64,000 nt of DNA from Novosphingobium sp. SCN 66-18 (lineage in GTDB: Bacteria > Pseudomonadota > Alphaproteobacteria > Sphingomonadales > Sphingomonadaceae), in contig MEGD01000018.1 of the NCBI GenBank assembly GCA_001725355.1, forward strand, positions 1 to 64,000, written 5' to 3'. Under the pieces are notes generated by a model. That model did no database searches. It was not told the DNA's origin and saw only the letters and a program-made list of their open reading frames with translations. Positions 34,696 to 44,258 of this stretch are shown here, one piece after another. The position numbers and the translations under genes were made by a program. Position 1 is the first letter of the stretch; each line of letters opens with the position of its first letter.

Positions 34696-36129
34696 TCAGG
34701 AAACGAACGCGGCCTTCTTCCGCCGCACCAGCGTTTGCGTGGCGGTATATTCGAGCAGGCCTTCCAGCCCCCCTTCCACGCCCACGCCCGACTGCTTCAT
34801 GCCGCCGAACGCCGCCAGCGGCGAGAGGTGTTGCGTTTCGTTGACCCAGACCGTGCCCGACTGGATGCGCTGGGCCAGTTCGAACGCCTTGTCCTCGTCG
34901 CTGCCCCAGACCGATCCGCCCAGGCCATAGTCGGACGCGTTGGTGCGCGCGATCACATCGTCGTAGTCGTCGAACCGGATCAGCGGCAGGACCGGGCCGA
35001 ACTGCTCCTCCTGCACGATGCGGCTGTCTTCGGGCGGATTGTCGAGGATCGTGACCGGCACGAAATAGCCCGGCACCTCGGCCTTCTCGCCTCCCATCAG
35101 GAAGGTGTAGCCCTTGTCCTTGGCATCCTGGATCAGTTCCAGCACGCGCGCGTACTGCGGACGGTTGTTGATCGGGCCGATCTGCGTGCCCTGTTCCGAT
35201 CCGTCGCCCACCTTCACCGTCTTGGCATAGGCGACGATGGCATCGCGCAGCGGTTCGTAGATATCCTTGTGGATGTACATCCGCTTGGTGGCGATGCAGA
35301 TCTGGCCGTTGTTGGTGAAGGCCGCCCAGAACAGTTGCTCGGCGATCTTCTCCACGTCCACGTCGGGCATGACGATGGCCGCGTCGTTGCCGCCCAGTTC
35401 CAGCGTCACGCGCTTGAGCGTGGGCGCGGCCGAGGCCATCACGCGGCGGCCCGTCTGCGTCGAACCGGTGAAGCTGATCTTGTCGAAGCCCGGATGCGCG
35501 GTCATCCACGGGCCAAGGCTGTCGCCGCCGGTAATCACGTTCAGCACGCCCGCCGGCAGGATTTCCGCCGCCAGCTCGGCAAACTTCAGCGTGCTCAGCG
35601 GCGTGAATGGCGATGGCTTCAGCACCATCGTATTGCCCGCGAGCAGCGCCGGGGCAACCTTGAACATCGCCAGGATCATCGGGAAGTTCCACGGCGCGAT
35701 CGCGCCGACCACGCCCAGCGGCACGTGCCGGGTGATGCTGATGCGCTCGTCCGAATCCTCGTTCACGGTTTCCGGCAGGTCCAGCGCGGTGACCGCCTTG
35801 AGCCAGTAGCCGGCGCCCATGCATTCGCCCTGCGCTTCGTGGTGCGGCTTACCCTGTTCACTGGTCAGCAGGCGCATGAAGCCATCGAGGTTGGCGAAGA
35901 TCGCGTCGCCCAGCGCGTTGAGCTTCGCCTTGCGCTCCTCGATCGGCGTCGCGGCCCAGCCCGGAAATGCCTTGCGCGCCGCCGCCACGGCCGCATCGAG
36001 ATCGGCCTGCGTCGCATCGGGCGCGCTGGCAACCACGTCCTCGTTTGCGGGATTGATCACGTCGAACGTGGCGCTGCCGGCCACGAGTTCGCCGCCGATC
36101 ACCATCCTGTAAGTACCGTTGAATTCCAT
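34696..36129 (-). CDS. NAD(P)-dependent aldehyde dehydrogenase
   Basis: This 477-residue enzyme oxidises an aldehyde to its acid. Catalytic residues are clear: Glu in VTLELGGNDAAIV, the nucleophile Cys in NNGQICIATKRMYIH, and Asn in APWNFPM. The NAD-binding FTGSTQTGRRVM is present. It is a classical ALDH-superfamily member without CoA dependence. It follows the zinc alcohol dehydrogenase (36173-37285) by 43 bp on the same strand, forming an alcohol-to-aldehyde-to-acid pair, probably transcribed from the promoter that contains the 37431 palindrome. Confidence 0.93.
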   Translation of the reverse strand: MEFNGTYRMVIGGELVAGSATFDVINPANEDVVASAPDATQADLDAAVAAARKAFPGWAATPIEERKAKLNALGDAIFANLDGFMRLLTSEQGKPHHEAQGECMGAGYWLKAVTALDLPETVNEDSDERISITRHVPLGVVGAIAPWNFPMILAMFKVAPALLAGNTMVLKPSPFTPLSTLKFAELAAEILPAGVLNVITGGDSLGPWMTAHPGFDKISFTGSTQTGRRVMASAAPTLKRVTLELGGNDAAIVMPDVDVEKIAEQLFWAAFTNNGQICIATKRMYIHKDIYEPLRDAIVAYAKTVKVGDGSEQGTQIGPINNRPQYARVLELIQDAKDKGYTFLMGGEKAEVPGYFVPVTILDNPPEDSRIVQEEQFGPVLPLIRFDDYDDVIARTNASDYGLGGSVWGSDEDKAFELAQRIQSGTVWVNETQHLSPLAAFGGMKQSGVGVEGGLEGLLEYTATQTLVRRKKAAFVS

Positions 36130-36172
36130 GGCTCTGCCTTTCGGTGGGATCTGTCCGGGGGCACCCCGGCAA

Positions 36173-37285
36173 TCAGGGAACGAGAACGACCTTGATGCAT
36201 TCCCCGCGCGCCTGCGCGGCGATGGCTTCGTTGATTTCCGCCAACGGGAAAGTCCGGATCAGGCGATCGAACGGGAAATTGCCGGCGGCGTGGTGCGCCA
36301 GCAGTTCCGGAATGAAATCCTGCGGCGTGCTGTCGCCTTCGATGATGCCGATGATGCGCAGGCCCGGCGTCATCAGCGCGGCGATGTTCACGCTGATCGA
36401 GGCGGTCATGTCCTTGGGCACGCCGACCAGGCCGATCATCCCGTGCGGGGCGAGATTGGCGAGGCCCGCTTCGATCACGCCAACATTGCCCGAGGTATCG
36501 AGCGCATAGTCCACGCCCAACGGCAGGATGGCGCGGATCGCCGCGCCCATATCGCCCGCGGCGGGATTGATCACGTGCGTCGCGCCGAATTCCAGCCCGA
36601 TGGCACGCCGCGCCGCGATCGGTTCGACCAGGATGATCGTGGAGCAGCCCTGTATCCGGCCGGCCATCACGGCGGCCAGCCCCACCGGGCCGCCACCGAA
36701 CACGATCAGCGACGAACCGGCCGGGCAGGCCATGGACCGCATCACCGCGCCCGCGCCAGTCTGGAACCCGCACCCCAGCGGCCCCAGCAGTTCCAGCGGC
36801 AGGGTCGTATCGCCCACTTTCACCACGTTGCGCGCCCGCGTGACCGCCAGCGTCGCGAACGAGGACTGGCCGAAGAAGTGCGAGGACACGCGCGCGCCAT
36901 CCGCGCCGGCATAAGCGGTGGAACCGTCGTCCAGCCGCATCCCGGCATAGTTCATCGGTACGAACTGCACGCAATAGCTTGGCAGGTCCTCGGCGCAACG
37001 GGCGCAGGTGCCGCAGCTCGAAAAGCCCAGCACCACCCGGTCGCCCACGGCAAGGCCCTCGACGCCCTCGCCCACCGCCTCGATCACGCCGGCGCCTTCG
37101 TGGCCCAACACGGCGGGCTTGGCAAAGGCATCGAACTGGTCGCGGAAGACAAGATCGGTATGGCACAGGCCGACGCCGGCGATCCGCACCAGCACCTCGC
37201 CCGCTCGCGGCCCATCGACCGTGATCTGCTCGATCGTGAAATCCGCATGGGCGGCCCGCGCAACGGCGGCGGTGCAGGCAGTCAT
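36173..37285 (-). CDS. Zinc-dependent alcohol dehydrogenase (class III/aryl-alcohol type)
   Basis: The 370-residue MDR-family dehydrogenase has catalytic-zinc ligands in VGLCHTDLV and LGHEGAGVIEAVGEGV, a structural-zinc site CGTCARCAEDLPSYC, and Rossmann motif FGGGPVGLAA. It resembles aryl- and benzyl-alcohol or S-(hydroxymethyl)-type dehydrogenases; a hydrophobic primary alcohol is the likely substrate. It heads the two-gene operon with the aldehyde dehydrogenase. The 192-bp upstream gap holds AGCAAGAATTG (37381-37391) and the near-palindrome 37431-37446. Confidence 0.92.
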   Translation of the reverse strand: MTACTAAVARAAHADFTIEQITVDGPRAGEVLVRIAGVGLCHTDLVFRDQFDAFAKPAVLGHEGAGVIEAVGEGVEGLAVGDRVVLGFSSCGTCARCAEDLPSYCVQFVPMNYAGMRLDDGSTAYAGADGARVSSHFFGQSSFATLAVTRARNVVKVGDTTLPLELLGPLGCGFQTGAGAVMRSMACPAGSSLIVFGGGPVGLAAVMAGRIQGCSTIILVEPIAARRAIGLEFGATHVINPAAGDMGAAIRAILPLGVDYALDTSGNVGVIEAGLANLAPHGMIGLVGVPKDMTASISVNIAALMTPGLRIIGIIEGDSTPQDFIPELLAHHAAGNFPFDRLIRTFPLAEINEAIAAQARGECIKVVLVP

Positions 37286-37380
37286 CAGGCTCTCCTCTTC
37301 ATCTTTCCGCGCCGTTCATTTCCTGAAGTTCCGGCAATCCGCTTCGGTGAACGCATGGGCCGACCCCTGACAACCGGCGC

Positions 37381-37391
37381 AGCAAGAATTG
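37381..37391 (+). promoter_or_regulatory. Candidate regulator site AGCAAGAATTG (copy 1)
   Basis: This 11-bp sequence recurs exactly at 44138-44148 upstream of the TonB receptor of the P450 operon. Both copies are preceded by GCGC (at zero or one base) and followed two bases later by AAA. It lies 96 bp before the alcohol dehydrogenase ATG. An AraC-type activator from this island could bind it; an 11-bp match alone could be chance. Confidence 0.3.
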
Positions 37392-37430
37392 CGAAAAATG
37401 GCAGCATGCCATGCAATTCATCGGACCAAT

Positions 37431-37446
37431 TTAATCGATCAGTTAA
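37431..37446. promoter_or_regulatory. Candidate operator, 16-bp near-palindrome (copy 2)
   Basis: TTAATCGATCAGTTAA lies in the gap between the two alcohol dehydrogenase genes, 146 bp upstream of the ATG at 37285. It matches the reverse complement of 5226-5241 at 15 of 16 positions. Both copies are extended by AATT on one side. See the findings. Confidence 0.55.
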
Positions 37447-37477
37447 TTTCATTCAGCCCGTTTGCCTCCCCGTTAGG

Positions 37478-38518
37478 TCAATCGGGCGCGAGGACCATCT
37501 TGAGCGCGCCGGCCTCCCGGCTGTCGAACAGACGATAGGCTTCCGACCCTTGCGATAGCGACATCCGGTGGCTGATGTAGCGCTCCGGCCGCAGCCGCCC
37601 GGATTGCACCAGCGGAAACAGCGCGGGCAGTTCCTCGGGCACGGAGCAGGTGCCGATGCGGAAGGTCAGACCGGCGGCAAACGCGCGCTCCAGCGGGAAG
37701 GCATAGCGCCGCGATTGCTGGACGCCGATCACCGAAACCGTGCCCCGGCGCGCCACCAGCCGCAGCGACAGATCGACCGTGGCGTCCGATCCCACGACCT
37801 CCACCACGCAATCGAGCTTGTGCCCCTTTGTCGCCTCGCGGATCGTTTCCAGCGCGTCTTGGGGGTGTAACGCGATCGCGCCCGCTTCGGCGGCCAGCGC
37901 GCGCCGTTCGGCAATCGGATCGATCGCATAGACCACATGCGCGCCCATCACGAAGGCGCTGTCCACCGCCATCAGGCCGATCGGGCCAAGGCCGATGATG
38001 GCCACGGCGCTGCCCGGCCGGATATCCGCATTGCGCGCCCCGAACCAGGCGGTCGCCAGCGCGTCGGTCATCATCAGCGCCTGATCGCCGCTCACGCCTT
38101 CAGGAATGGGCACCGCGTTCATGTCCGCCGCCGGCACGCGGAACGCTTCGGCCTGCACGCCCTGCAACCGCGCGGAAAGACCGTAGCACGATCCCTGGCC
38201 GAACGCGCAGTTCAGGACGTTCCCGGCAAGGCACGACCGGCACGCGCCGCAACCCACCGCCGCCGGCACCATGACCTTGTCGCCCACTTTCACGCGCGAG
38301 ACGGCGCGTCCGATCTCGACCACCTCGCCCACGGCCTCGTGCCCCACGCAGAAGCCGATGTCCTCGGAAAAGCCATGCCCGTGGTAGATATGCAGGTCGC
38401 TGCCGCAGATCGAGCACGCGTCCATGCGGATGATCGCATCGCGATCGGATTCAAGCACCGGATCGTCCATCGGCTCGTGCCGGATGTCCCGCGCGCCATG
38501 GTATCGCAGCGCTTTCAT
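37478..38518 (-). CDS. Zinc-dependent alcohol dehydrogenase (threonine/sorbitol dehydrogenase-like)
   Basis: This is a 346-residue medium-chain dehydrogenase. Catalytic zinc ligands lie in DACSICGSDLH and GFCVGHEAVGEVVE. The structural-zinc cysteines are in VGCGACRSCLAGNVLNCAFG, and the NAD-binding motif is IIGLGPIGLMA. It is only distantly similar to the dehydrogenase encoded next to it, so the two probably act on different alcohols or in opposite directions. It is the last gene of the operon TonB receptor-SDR-acyl-CoA dehydrogenase-ADH, 18 bp after the acyl-CoA dehydrogenase stop. Confidence 0.9.
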   Translation of the reverse strand: MKALRYHGARDIRHEPMDDPVLESDRDAIIRMDACSICGSDLHIYHGHGFSEDIGFCVGHEAVGEVVEIGRAVSRVKVGDKVMVPAAVGCGACRSCLAGNVLNCAFGQGSCYGLSARLQGVQAEAFRVPAADMNAVPIPEGVSGDQALMMTDALATAWFGARNADIRPGSAVAIIGLGPIGLMAVDSAFVMGAHVVYAIDPIAERRALAAEAGAIALHPQDALETIREATKGHKLDCVVEVVGSDATVDLSLRLVARRGTVSVIGVQQSRRYAFPLERAFAAGLTFRIGTCSVPEELPALFPLVQSGRLRPERYISHRMSLSQGSEAYRLFDSREAGALKMVLAPD

Positions 38519-38536
38519 GCCCTTGCCCTCCCCGGT

Positions 38537-39763
38537 TCAGCGCGCGTTTGCAGCGACGTATTCCGCAATCTTGAGCTTGCCGAGCTGCGACATGTGGACT
38601 TCCTCCGGCCCGTCGGTGATCCGCACGTAGCGGTTGAGCGTGAAGAAGTAGGCGACCGGGGTATCGTCGCTGACCCCCATGCCGCCGTGGATCTGGATCG
38701 CGCGGTCGGCCACGGTCTGCGCCATTTGTGGCGCGATGACCTTGATCGCGGCGATCAGGTCGCGCGCCACCTTGTTGCCGTGGCGGTCCATGGCGTCGGC
38801 GGCCTTCAGCGTCAGCAGGCGCGCCATCTCGATCTCGCAGAAGCTGCGCGCCACGTCCTGGCGAATGCTGCTCTGGTCGGCCAGCTTGCGGCCGAACGCG
38901 ATGCGGCTGTCCGCCCGGCGCGCCATGTATTCCAGGGCGCGCTGCGCCTGGCCGATCGAGCGCATGCAATGGTGGATGCGCCCCGGCCCCAGGCGGCCTT
39001 GCGCGATCTCGAACCCGCGCCCTTCGCCCAGGATCAGGTTCTCCTTCGGCACGCGCACGTTGTCGAAGCGCAGTTCCACCTCGCCGCCCGGCGAATTGTG
39101 CGAACCGAACACCGTAAGGTGCCGCACCACCGTGATGCCCGGCGTATCGCGCGGCACGAGGATCTGCGAATGCTGCGCATGGCGCGGCGCATCGAAATCG
39201 GTCTTGCCCATCACGATGAAGATGTCGCACCGCGGGTGCATCGCGTTGGAAATCCACCACTTGCGGCCGTTGATGACGTATTCGTCGCCGTCGGGCCGGA
39301 TCGACAGTTCCAGGTTGGTGGCGTCGGAGGAGGCGACCTGCGGTTCGGTCATCACGTAGGCCGAACGGATTTCGCCATCGAGCAGCGGCTTGAGCCAGCG
39401 CTCCTGCTGCGCCGCGCTGCCGAACTTGGCCAGCACTTCCATGTTGCCGGTATCGGGCGCGGAGCAGTTGAACACCTGGCTGGCCCAGGGCACGCGTCCC
39501 ATGATCTCGGCCAGCGGCGCGTATTCCAGATTGGTGAGACCGGGCGAGAACGCGCCGTATTCGTGCGGCAGGAACAGGTTCCACAGCCCGGCATCGCGGG
39601 CGCGGACCTTCAACGCCTCCATCCCCGGCCATTCCTGCCAGAGGTTCGTCTGATCGTGCACGAAATCGGCATAGTCCTTTTCGTTCGGATAGACGTGCTT
39701 GTCCATGAAGGCTTCGAGCCGGGCGATCAGGCCCTTCACCTTGTCGGTATGGTCAAACTGCAT
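38537..39763 (-). CDS. Acyl-CoA dehydrogenase (ACAD10/11-like)
   Basis: The 408-residue flavoprotein introduces a 2,3 double bond into an acyl-CoA. The FAD/acyl-binding strands [20 protein letters not shown] and WWISNAM are present, as is [23 protein letters not shown]. So is the C-terminal [18 protein letters not shown]. The W-x-x-W-P-rich N terminus and the P-x-V-A-S-S-D motif are typical of the ACAD11-type subfamily found in catabolism of branched or 4-hydroxy acids, often paired with APH-type kinases like the one at 4075-5169. It lies between the SDR and ADH genes with gaps of about 20 bp. Confidence 0.92.
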   Translation of the reverse strand: MQFDHTDKVKGLIARLEAFMDKHVYPNEKDYADFVHDQTNLWQEWPGMEALKVRARDAGLWNLFLPHEYGAFSPGLTNLEYAPLAEIMGRVPWASQVFNCSAPDTGNMEVLAKFGSAAQQERWLKPLLDGEIRSAYVMTEPQVASSDATNLELSIRPDGDEYVINGRKWWISNAMHPRCDIFIVMGKTDFDAPRHAQHSQILVPRDTPGITVVRHLTVFGSHNSPGGEVELRFDNVRVPKENLILGEGRGFEIAQGRLGPGRIHHCMRSIGQAQRALEYMARRADSRIAFGRKLADQSSIRQDVARSFCEIEMARLLTLKAADAMDRHGNKVARDLIAAIKVIAPQMAQTVADRAIQIHGGMGVSDDTPVAYFFTLNRYVRITDGPEEVHMSQLGKLKIAEYVAANAR

Positions 39764-39784
39764 GAAGGGATGCTCCCGGCTGTT

Positions 39785-40522
39785 TCAGAGGGACAGGCCG
39801 CCATCTACCACCAGCGTATGGCCGGTGACGTAGGATGCCAGGGGCGACGCGAGGAAGATCGCCGCGCCCGCCATGTCTTCGGGGGTGCCCATGCGGCGCT
39901 GCGGAATGGCGGCCAGCGCCCCTTCCAGCCGTTGCGGATGCGCGGTGGTCACCTTGGTCAGCTTGGTATCGACCAGCCCCGGCGCCAGCCCGTTCACGCG
40001 GATGCCGTCCGCCGCGAACGCCTGCCCCAGCGACTTGGTCAGGCTGATCGCGCCCGCCTTGGACGCGGCATAGGCCGGATTGCCGATGTTGGCCTTCAGC
40101 CCCGAAATCGAGCTGACGATCACGATCGCGCCGCGGCTCTCGGCCAGTTGCGGCCGGAACTTGCGCGCGCAATGCATCAGGCTGTCGAGATTGACCGCCA
40201 TCACCCTGTCCCAGCCAGCGCGCTCGAATTCGCCGCGCTTATAGACGACTGTCCCCTGGCAGAGGATCAGGACGTCGAGCGCGGGGAACGGCAACGCCGC
40301 CGCATCGATGGCATCGGGATCGCCCACGTCGACGCAGGAATAGCCCAGGCCCGTCAGGTCCGACCCATCCCCCGGATCGTACTCGTCCGCCGATGCCCGC
40401 GTGCCCCAGACGAGGACTTTCCCGCCACGGGCGCGGAACGCCTGGGCGATGCCGTTGCCGATGCCGCTGGAACCGCCGACGACCAGCACGGTCTTGCCGG
40501 AAAAGTCGGTATCTGTGGGCAT
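39785..40522 (-). CDS. Short-chain dehydrogenase/reductase
   Basis: The 245-residue classical SDR has nucleotide-binding VVGGSSGIGNGIA, catalytic Ser in VSSISGLKANIG, and Y-x-x-x-K in PAYAASKAGAIS, plus the closing VDGGLSL. It reduces or oxidises a hydroxy/keto group; specificity is not evident. The start at 40522 (MPTDTDFSGKTVLV) follows GGAGAGGCAAGG. A 21-codon upstream extension is not conserved-looking. It is second in the operon behind the TonB receptor. Confidence 0.9.
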   Translation of the reverse strand: MPTDTDFSGKTVLVVGGSSGIGNGIAQAFRARGGKVLVWGTRASADEYDPGDGSDLTGLGYSCVDVGDPDAIDAAALPFPALDVLILCQGTVVYKRGEFERAGWDRVMAVNLDSLMHCARKFRPQLAESRGAIVIVSSISGLKANIGNPAYAASKAGAISLTKSLGQAFAADGIRVNGLAPGLVDTKLTKVTTAHPQRLEGALAAIPQRRMGTPEDMAGAAIFLASPLASYVTGHTLVVDGGLSL

Positions 40523-40610
40523 CCTTGCCTCTCCTTCTGCCGGTCCTCTCTTCCCGTCAGCGGGGCGCCGGACGATCGCGTCCCGCACCCCGCCGATCCG
40601 GTATCACGCG

Positions 40611-42971
40611 TCAGAACGTGGCACGCAAGCGCAGGCCGTAGGTACGCGGCGCGCCGAGATAGCCGTTCTCGTCACCGGTCTGGAGCGGCGTCGGGAACGA
40701 CTGGGTGAAGTAGGTGCGGTTGAACAGGTTCTGCACCCAGCCTTCGACCAGCAGGTTCCACTTGGGAATCTTGAAGCCCAGGTTGGCATTAACCAGGCTG
40801 ACCGGCCCCTGTTCCGAAAGCGACGCGGTGCTGATGAGCTGGCGGCTGGTGTACTGGTACTGCACGCGCCCCGTCAGGTTCAGGTTGTCGCTCAGCGGCT
40901 GATCGAGATTGAGCGCGACGTTGGCCGAAAGCTTCGGCGCGAAGCGGAACCGCGAATCCGACAGGACCGGATCGATCGAGGCATCCTTCCCGTACTTGGC
41001 ATGAGGGATCCAGGTGCCGTCGATGCCCAGCGTCAGGCTGTTGGAAAGCTGGAACAGGTTCTCGATTTCGACGCCATAATCCTTGGCCGACTTCGCGTTG
41101 AGCACGGTGAAGCGCAGCCCCACGAACTGCGCGATCTGGAGATCGGACAGGTCGTAGTAGAACAGCGCGATGTTGGTCCGCGCGCGCCGGTTCAGGTACT
41201 GGAACTTGGCGCCCACTTCATAGGCGTTGACCTTTTCCGGCTTGTAGGTCGGATCGAGCGGCGTCGATACCGTGGACGTCGGGCTGATCAGGCGGATCAG
41301 GCCCTGAAGCTGCGGCGGAAGCGCGTTGAACACGGTGGGGTTGTTGAACAGCGTGCCCGCCGCGTTTGCGTCGATGTTCACCCCGCCCGCCTTGAAGCCG
41401 CGGTTGTACGTCGCATAGAGCATCACGTCATCGACCGGACGGTACTGGATGCCCAGCGTCCCGCTGACCGCCTTGTCGGTCCTGGTTTTGTCATAGTTCG
41501 GGCTCGGCCCGAGACCGAGAACCGTGAACACGGTGTTCGGGAACGGCGAGTAGAAGGCGTTGCGGAAAGCGCCCTGCTTCTTTTCCACCGAATAGCGCAC
41601 GCCGGCGATGATGTTGAACTTCGAGCCAAGCGCGAAATCGAGATGCGCGAAGCCCGCATAGGAGCGCGCCTTGCCCGACATTGCCTCGACCGCCCACGGT
41701 CCCACCGATGCGTTCGCGGTCCCGGCCGGGATCCCCGACGCGCCCAGCACCGCATTCCAGTAGGCCTGCCCTTGCGAAGCCCAGGGCAGCGTGCGGCCCA
41801 TCTTCAGCTTTTCATCCGAGATGAAGCCGCCGAACACGGCATCGGCGTTCAGCGCGCTGATCTTCGTGTTGTAGGTCAGCTCCTGCGAGATGAAGCGGCT
41901 GTCGAAGTTTTCGTAGTAGCGGAAGATATCCGCGCCCGAGAAATCCGGGTCCATGTCGCGCTGGTCGAGCTTGAACTTGCGGATTGCCGTTACCGACTTC
42001 AGCGTGCCGCCGCCAAGGCCGGCCTCGATCTGCAGCGTGCCACCGTAATCGGTGATCGTCTGGCGGCCATTGCCGTTCAGCGTCTGCTGAAAGTCGGACA
42101 GCTTGCGCGAAGGCACCTTGCCGCCGTTCAGCGTGGTCAGCAAGTCGACCAGCGGCTGCGTGGGGCCGTTCTTGAAGTCCGAAGTCGCATAGCAGCAGTT
42201 GCCGCCGCCGTGTGAATAGTCGCCGATCAGGCGGATGGTGAGGTCCGGCGTCGGCTCGAACAGCAGCTGCGCCTTGATCGCCTGGGTTGAATCACCGTTC
42301 AGATTCTCGCCATTGGTCGGGTTCGTGTAGAACCCATCGCGGTGCGAAACCACGCCCGCGATGCGGAATGCCGCGTGATCGCTGATCGGCACGTTGCCCG
42401 CCGCGCGCACGGTGAAGGTGTTGTAGTTGCCGTAGCTCGCATCGAACAGGCCCTCCATGCGGTCGGTCGAAGGCTTGGCCGAGGAAAGCAGCAAGGCGCC
42501 GGCGGTGGTGTTCTTGCCGAACAGCGTGCCCTGCGGACCGCGCAGGACCTGGAGGTTGTCGATATCGAGGAAGCTCTGCAGCGCGGCCGCGGCGCGAGTG
42601 CGGTACACGCCGTCGATGAACACGCCGACCGAGCCTTCGAAGCTGCGGCTGTTGCCCGTGGTGCCCAGGCCACGAATGATGACGTTGGCCGTCGAGCTGG
42701 AAATGTTGGTGGCGCGGAACGTGATCGACGGGCTGACCGCCTGGATGTTGGAGATGTTCTCGACGCGGGCGGTTGCCAGCGCTTCGCCGCTGGCCGCCGT
42801 GATCGCGATCGGCACGTTCTGGAGATTTTCGGCGCGACGCTGCGCGGTGACGACGATTTCCTGGAGCCCGGTGCCCTGATTATCCGCCGTGCTTTCCTGA
42901 GCGATCACGGGCGTTGCTACAACCGACGAAACGACCATGCCGGCAACGCCGGCAAGGAATACTGCCTTCAT
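40611..42971 (-). CDS. TonB-dependent receptor of the catabolic island
   Basis: This 786-residue outer-membrane transporter has a signal peptide (MKAVFLAGVAGMVVSSVVAT, ending P-V-I-A-Q). The TonB box/plug start is [20 protein letters not shown], and plug motifs are VIIRGLGTTGNSRSFEGSVG and LQVLRGPQGTLFGKNTTAG. The barrel ends in L-R-L-R-A-T-F with the canonical terminal Phe. It leads a reverse-strand operon with an SDR, an acyl-CoA dehydrogenase and an alcohol dehydrogenase, so it probably imports their precursor. It is divergent from an AraC-type regulator 121 bp away. Confidence 0.94.
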   Translation of the reverse strand: MKAVFLAGVAGMVVSSVVATPVIAQESTADNQGTGLQEIVVTAQRRAENLQNVPIAITAASGEALATARVENISNIQAVSPSITFRATNISSSTANVIIRGLGTTGNSRSFEGSVGVFIDGVYRTRAAAALQSFLDIDNLQVLRGPQGTLFGKNTTAGALLLSSAKPSTDRMEGLFDASYGNYNTFTVRAAGNVPISDHAAFRIAGVVSHRDGFYTNPTNGENLNGDSTQAIKAQLLFEPTPDLTIRLIGDYSHGGGNCCYATSDFKNGPTQPLVDLLTTLNGGKVPSRKLSDFQQTLNGNGRQTITDYGGTLQIEAGLGGGTLKSVTAIRKFKLDQRDMDPDFSGADIFRYYENFDSRFISQELTYNTKISALNADAVFGGFISDEKLKMGRTLPWASQGQAYWNAVLGASGIPAGTANASVGPWAVEAMSGKARSYAGFAHLDFALGSKFNIIAGVRYSVEKKQGAFRNAFYSPFPNTVFTVLGLGPSPNYDKTRTDKAVSGTLGIQYRPVDDVMLYATYNRGFKAGGVNIDANAAGTLFNNPTVFNALPPQLQGLIRLISPTSTVSTPLDPTYKPEKVNAYEVGAKFQYLNRRARTNIALFYYDLSDLQIAQFVGLRFTVLNAKSAKDYGVEIENLFQLSNSLTLGIDGTWIPHAKYGKDASIDPVLSDSRFRFAPKLSANVALNLDQPLSDNLNLTGRVQYQYTSRQLISTASLSEQGPVSLVNANLGFKIPKWNLLVEGWVQNLFNRTYFTQSFPTPLQTGDENGYLGAPRTYGLRLRATF

Positions 42972-43092
42972 GCTTACTACCTCTCTGGCTATCCGCTCTA
43001 CGCCGGATCACACGGATGAAGTCTGCTTCAATCCTGCGATTAAATCTTGACATATCACGCCACGATCATGACCAATAGCGACAGGAGAGAAT
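42972..43092. promoter_or_regulatory. Divergent promoter region, TonB receptor/AraC regulator
   Basis: The 121-bp gap holds TTGACA at 43047-43052 (possible -35 of the regulator), a ribosome-binding AGGAGAG just before 43093, and CAATCCTGC at 43030-43038. The last is a loose match to the reverse complement of AGCAAGAATTG found upstream of two other genes of the island. Confidence 0.35.
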
Positions 43093-44112
43093 ATGACGCC
43101 GGTCGCGCATCCATCGTCCATGCAGCAATTCGTCCGGTACGCGCGGCTTACCGGCATCCCGCTGGAAGATATTCTAGACCGGGAACTGTGGTCGATCGTG
43201 CAATCGAGTGCGACGCGGGAAACCGTGCCCGCGCACGCCATGGTCGATATCATGCAGATCTGCGCGATCATGGCGAACCGCCCGGAAATCGGCGTGGCCT
43301 TCGCATCCTGGTGCAACCTGAACGGCTACGGCCCGCTGAGCCTGCTTTGGGGCCACTGCCCGACGGTGGGGGAAACGATCCGCGTCTCGAACCGCTTTCT
43401 GCATCTGGAAAGCGATGCACTGGGCGTCCGCTCCATCGAAACCGAGGACGAAATCGCGCTCGTCCAGTTCGTCACCATTCCCACCCGTTTCGGCGGCAGC
43501 CAGTTCGTGGAGGCCACGCTCAGCTTGCAGGTTCGCATCCTGCGGCTCGTGCTGGGGGCCGACTGGAGCCCCGTGCGCGTCGAGTTCGACCATCCGCCGC
43601 CGCGCAACCTCAACCTCCATCGCACCTTCTTTCGCTGCCCCACCGCCTTCGGCGCCGACCGCTCCGCCGTTGTCATCCGCCGCGAGGAGATGAAACGCAC
43701 CAATCCCAACGGCAACGCGCACCTGCTCGCCTATCTCGAACGCCAGCTCGCCGCGACCATGCGCCCCAGCGTGCGCGATTTCGTGCGGCAGGTGGAAGAA
43801 CTTGTCGCCGCGCATCTGGCGGGCGGACAGGCCACGCTGGAGCGCACCGCCGCGCTGCTGCGACTTGGCGGGCGCAGCCTGCAACGCCGGCTGGCCGCAC
43901 ACGAGATCACCTTCGGCGATGTTCTTACCAATGTACGCCTGCGCGTTGCGCGGGAATACTTCGCGCTTGAGGCAAAGCCCAACCTGTCGGAACTCGCACA
44001 CCGCCTGGGCTACGGCGAGGCCAGCGCCGCCAGCCGGTTCCTGCGCCGGCACATGGACAGCGGCGCCCGCGCCCTGATCCTGCGCGGCAAAGCGATCCGC
44101 GCCCAGCTGTGA
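43093..44112 (+). CDS. AraC-family transcriptional regulator (OruR/ArgR-like)
   Basis: The 339-residue regulator has an N-terminal Arabinose_bd-type effector domain of the OruR-like kind (residues about 20-200, LLWGHCPTVGETIRVSNRFL). The C-terminal AraC DNA-binding domain is at about residues 235-335 (LRLGGRSLQRRLAAHEITFG and LSELAHRLGYGEASAASRFL). The second helix-turn-helix normally ends in a P-x-x-Y/F-R motif, which is altered here. It lies between two divergently arranged TonB receptor operons and is the natural candidate to activate one or both in response to the imported compound. Confidence 0.88.
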   Translation: MTPVAHPSSMQQFVRYARLTGIPLEDILDRELWSIVQSSATRETVPAHAMVDIMQICAIMANRPEIGVAFASWCNLNGYGPLSLLWGHCPTVGETIRVSNRFLHLESDALGVRSIETEDEIALVQFVTIPTRFGGSQFVEATLSLQVRILRLVLGADWSPVRVEFDHPPPRNLNLHRTFFRCPTAFGADRSAVVIRREEMKRTNPNGNAHLLAYLERQLAATMRPSVRDFVRQVEELVAAHLAGGQATLERTAALLRLGGRSLQRRLAAHEITFGDVLTNVRLRVAREYFALEAKPNLSELAHRLGYGEASAASRFLRRHMDSGARALILRGKAIRAQL

Positions 44113-44137
44113 CCCCGGCAAAACCGGCTCTCGCGCC

Positions 44138-44148
44138 AGCAAGAATTG
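44138..44148 (+). promoter_or_regulatory. Candidate regulator site AGCAAGAATTG (copy 2)
   Basis: This is an exact copy of the 11-mer at 37381-37391, 111 bp upstream of the TonB receptor start at 44259. Confidence 0.3.
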
Positions 44149-44258
44149 TCAAATCCGGGCGCAACCCTGTGAAACGGCAAAGCGCTCTCCCGAAGATATA
44201 GGGTTTCTCCAGATGCAGGCCGGGCCAGCCGGCTGCGAACACCATGGGAGAAATCCGA

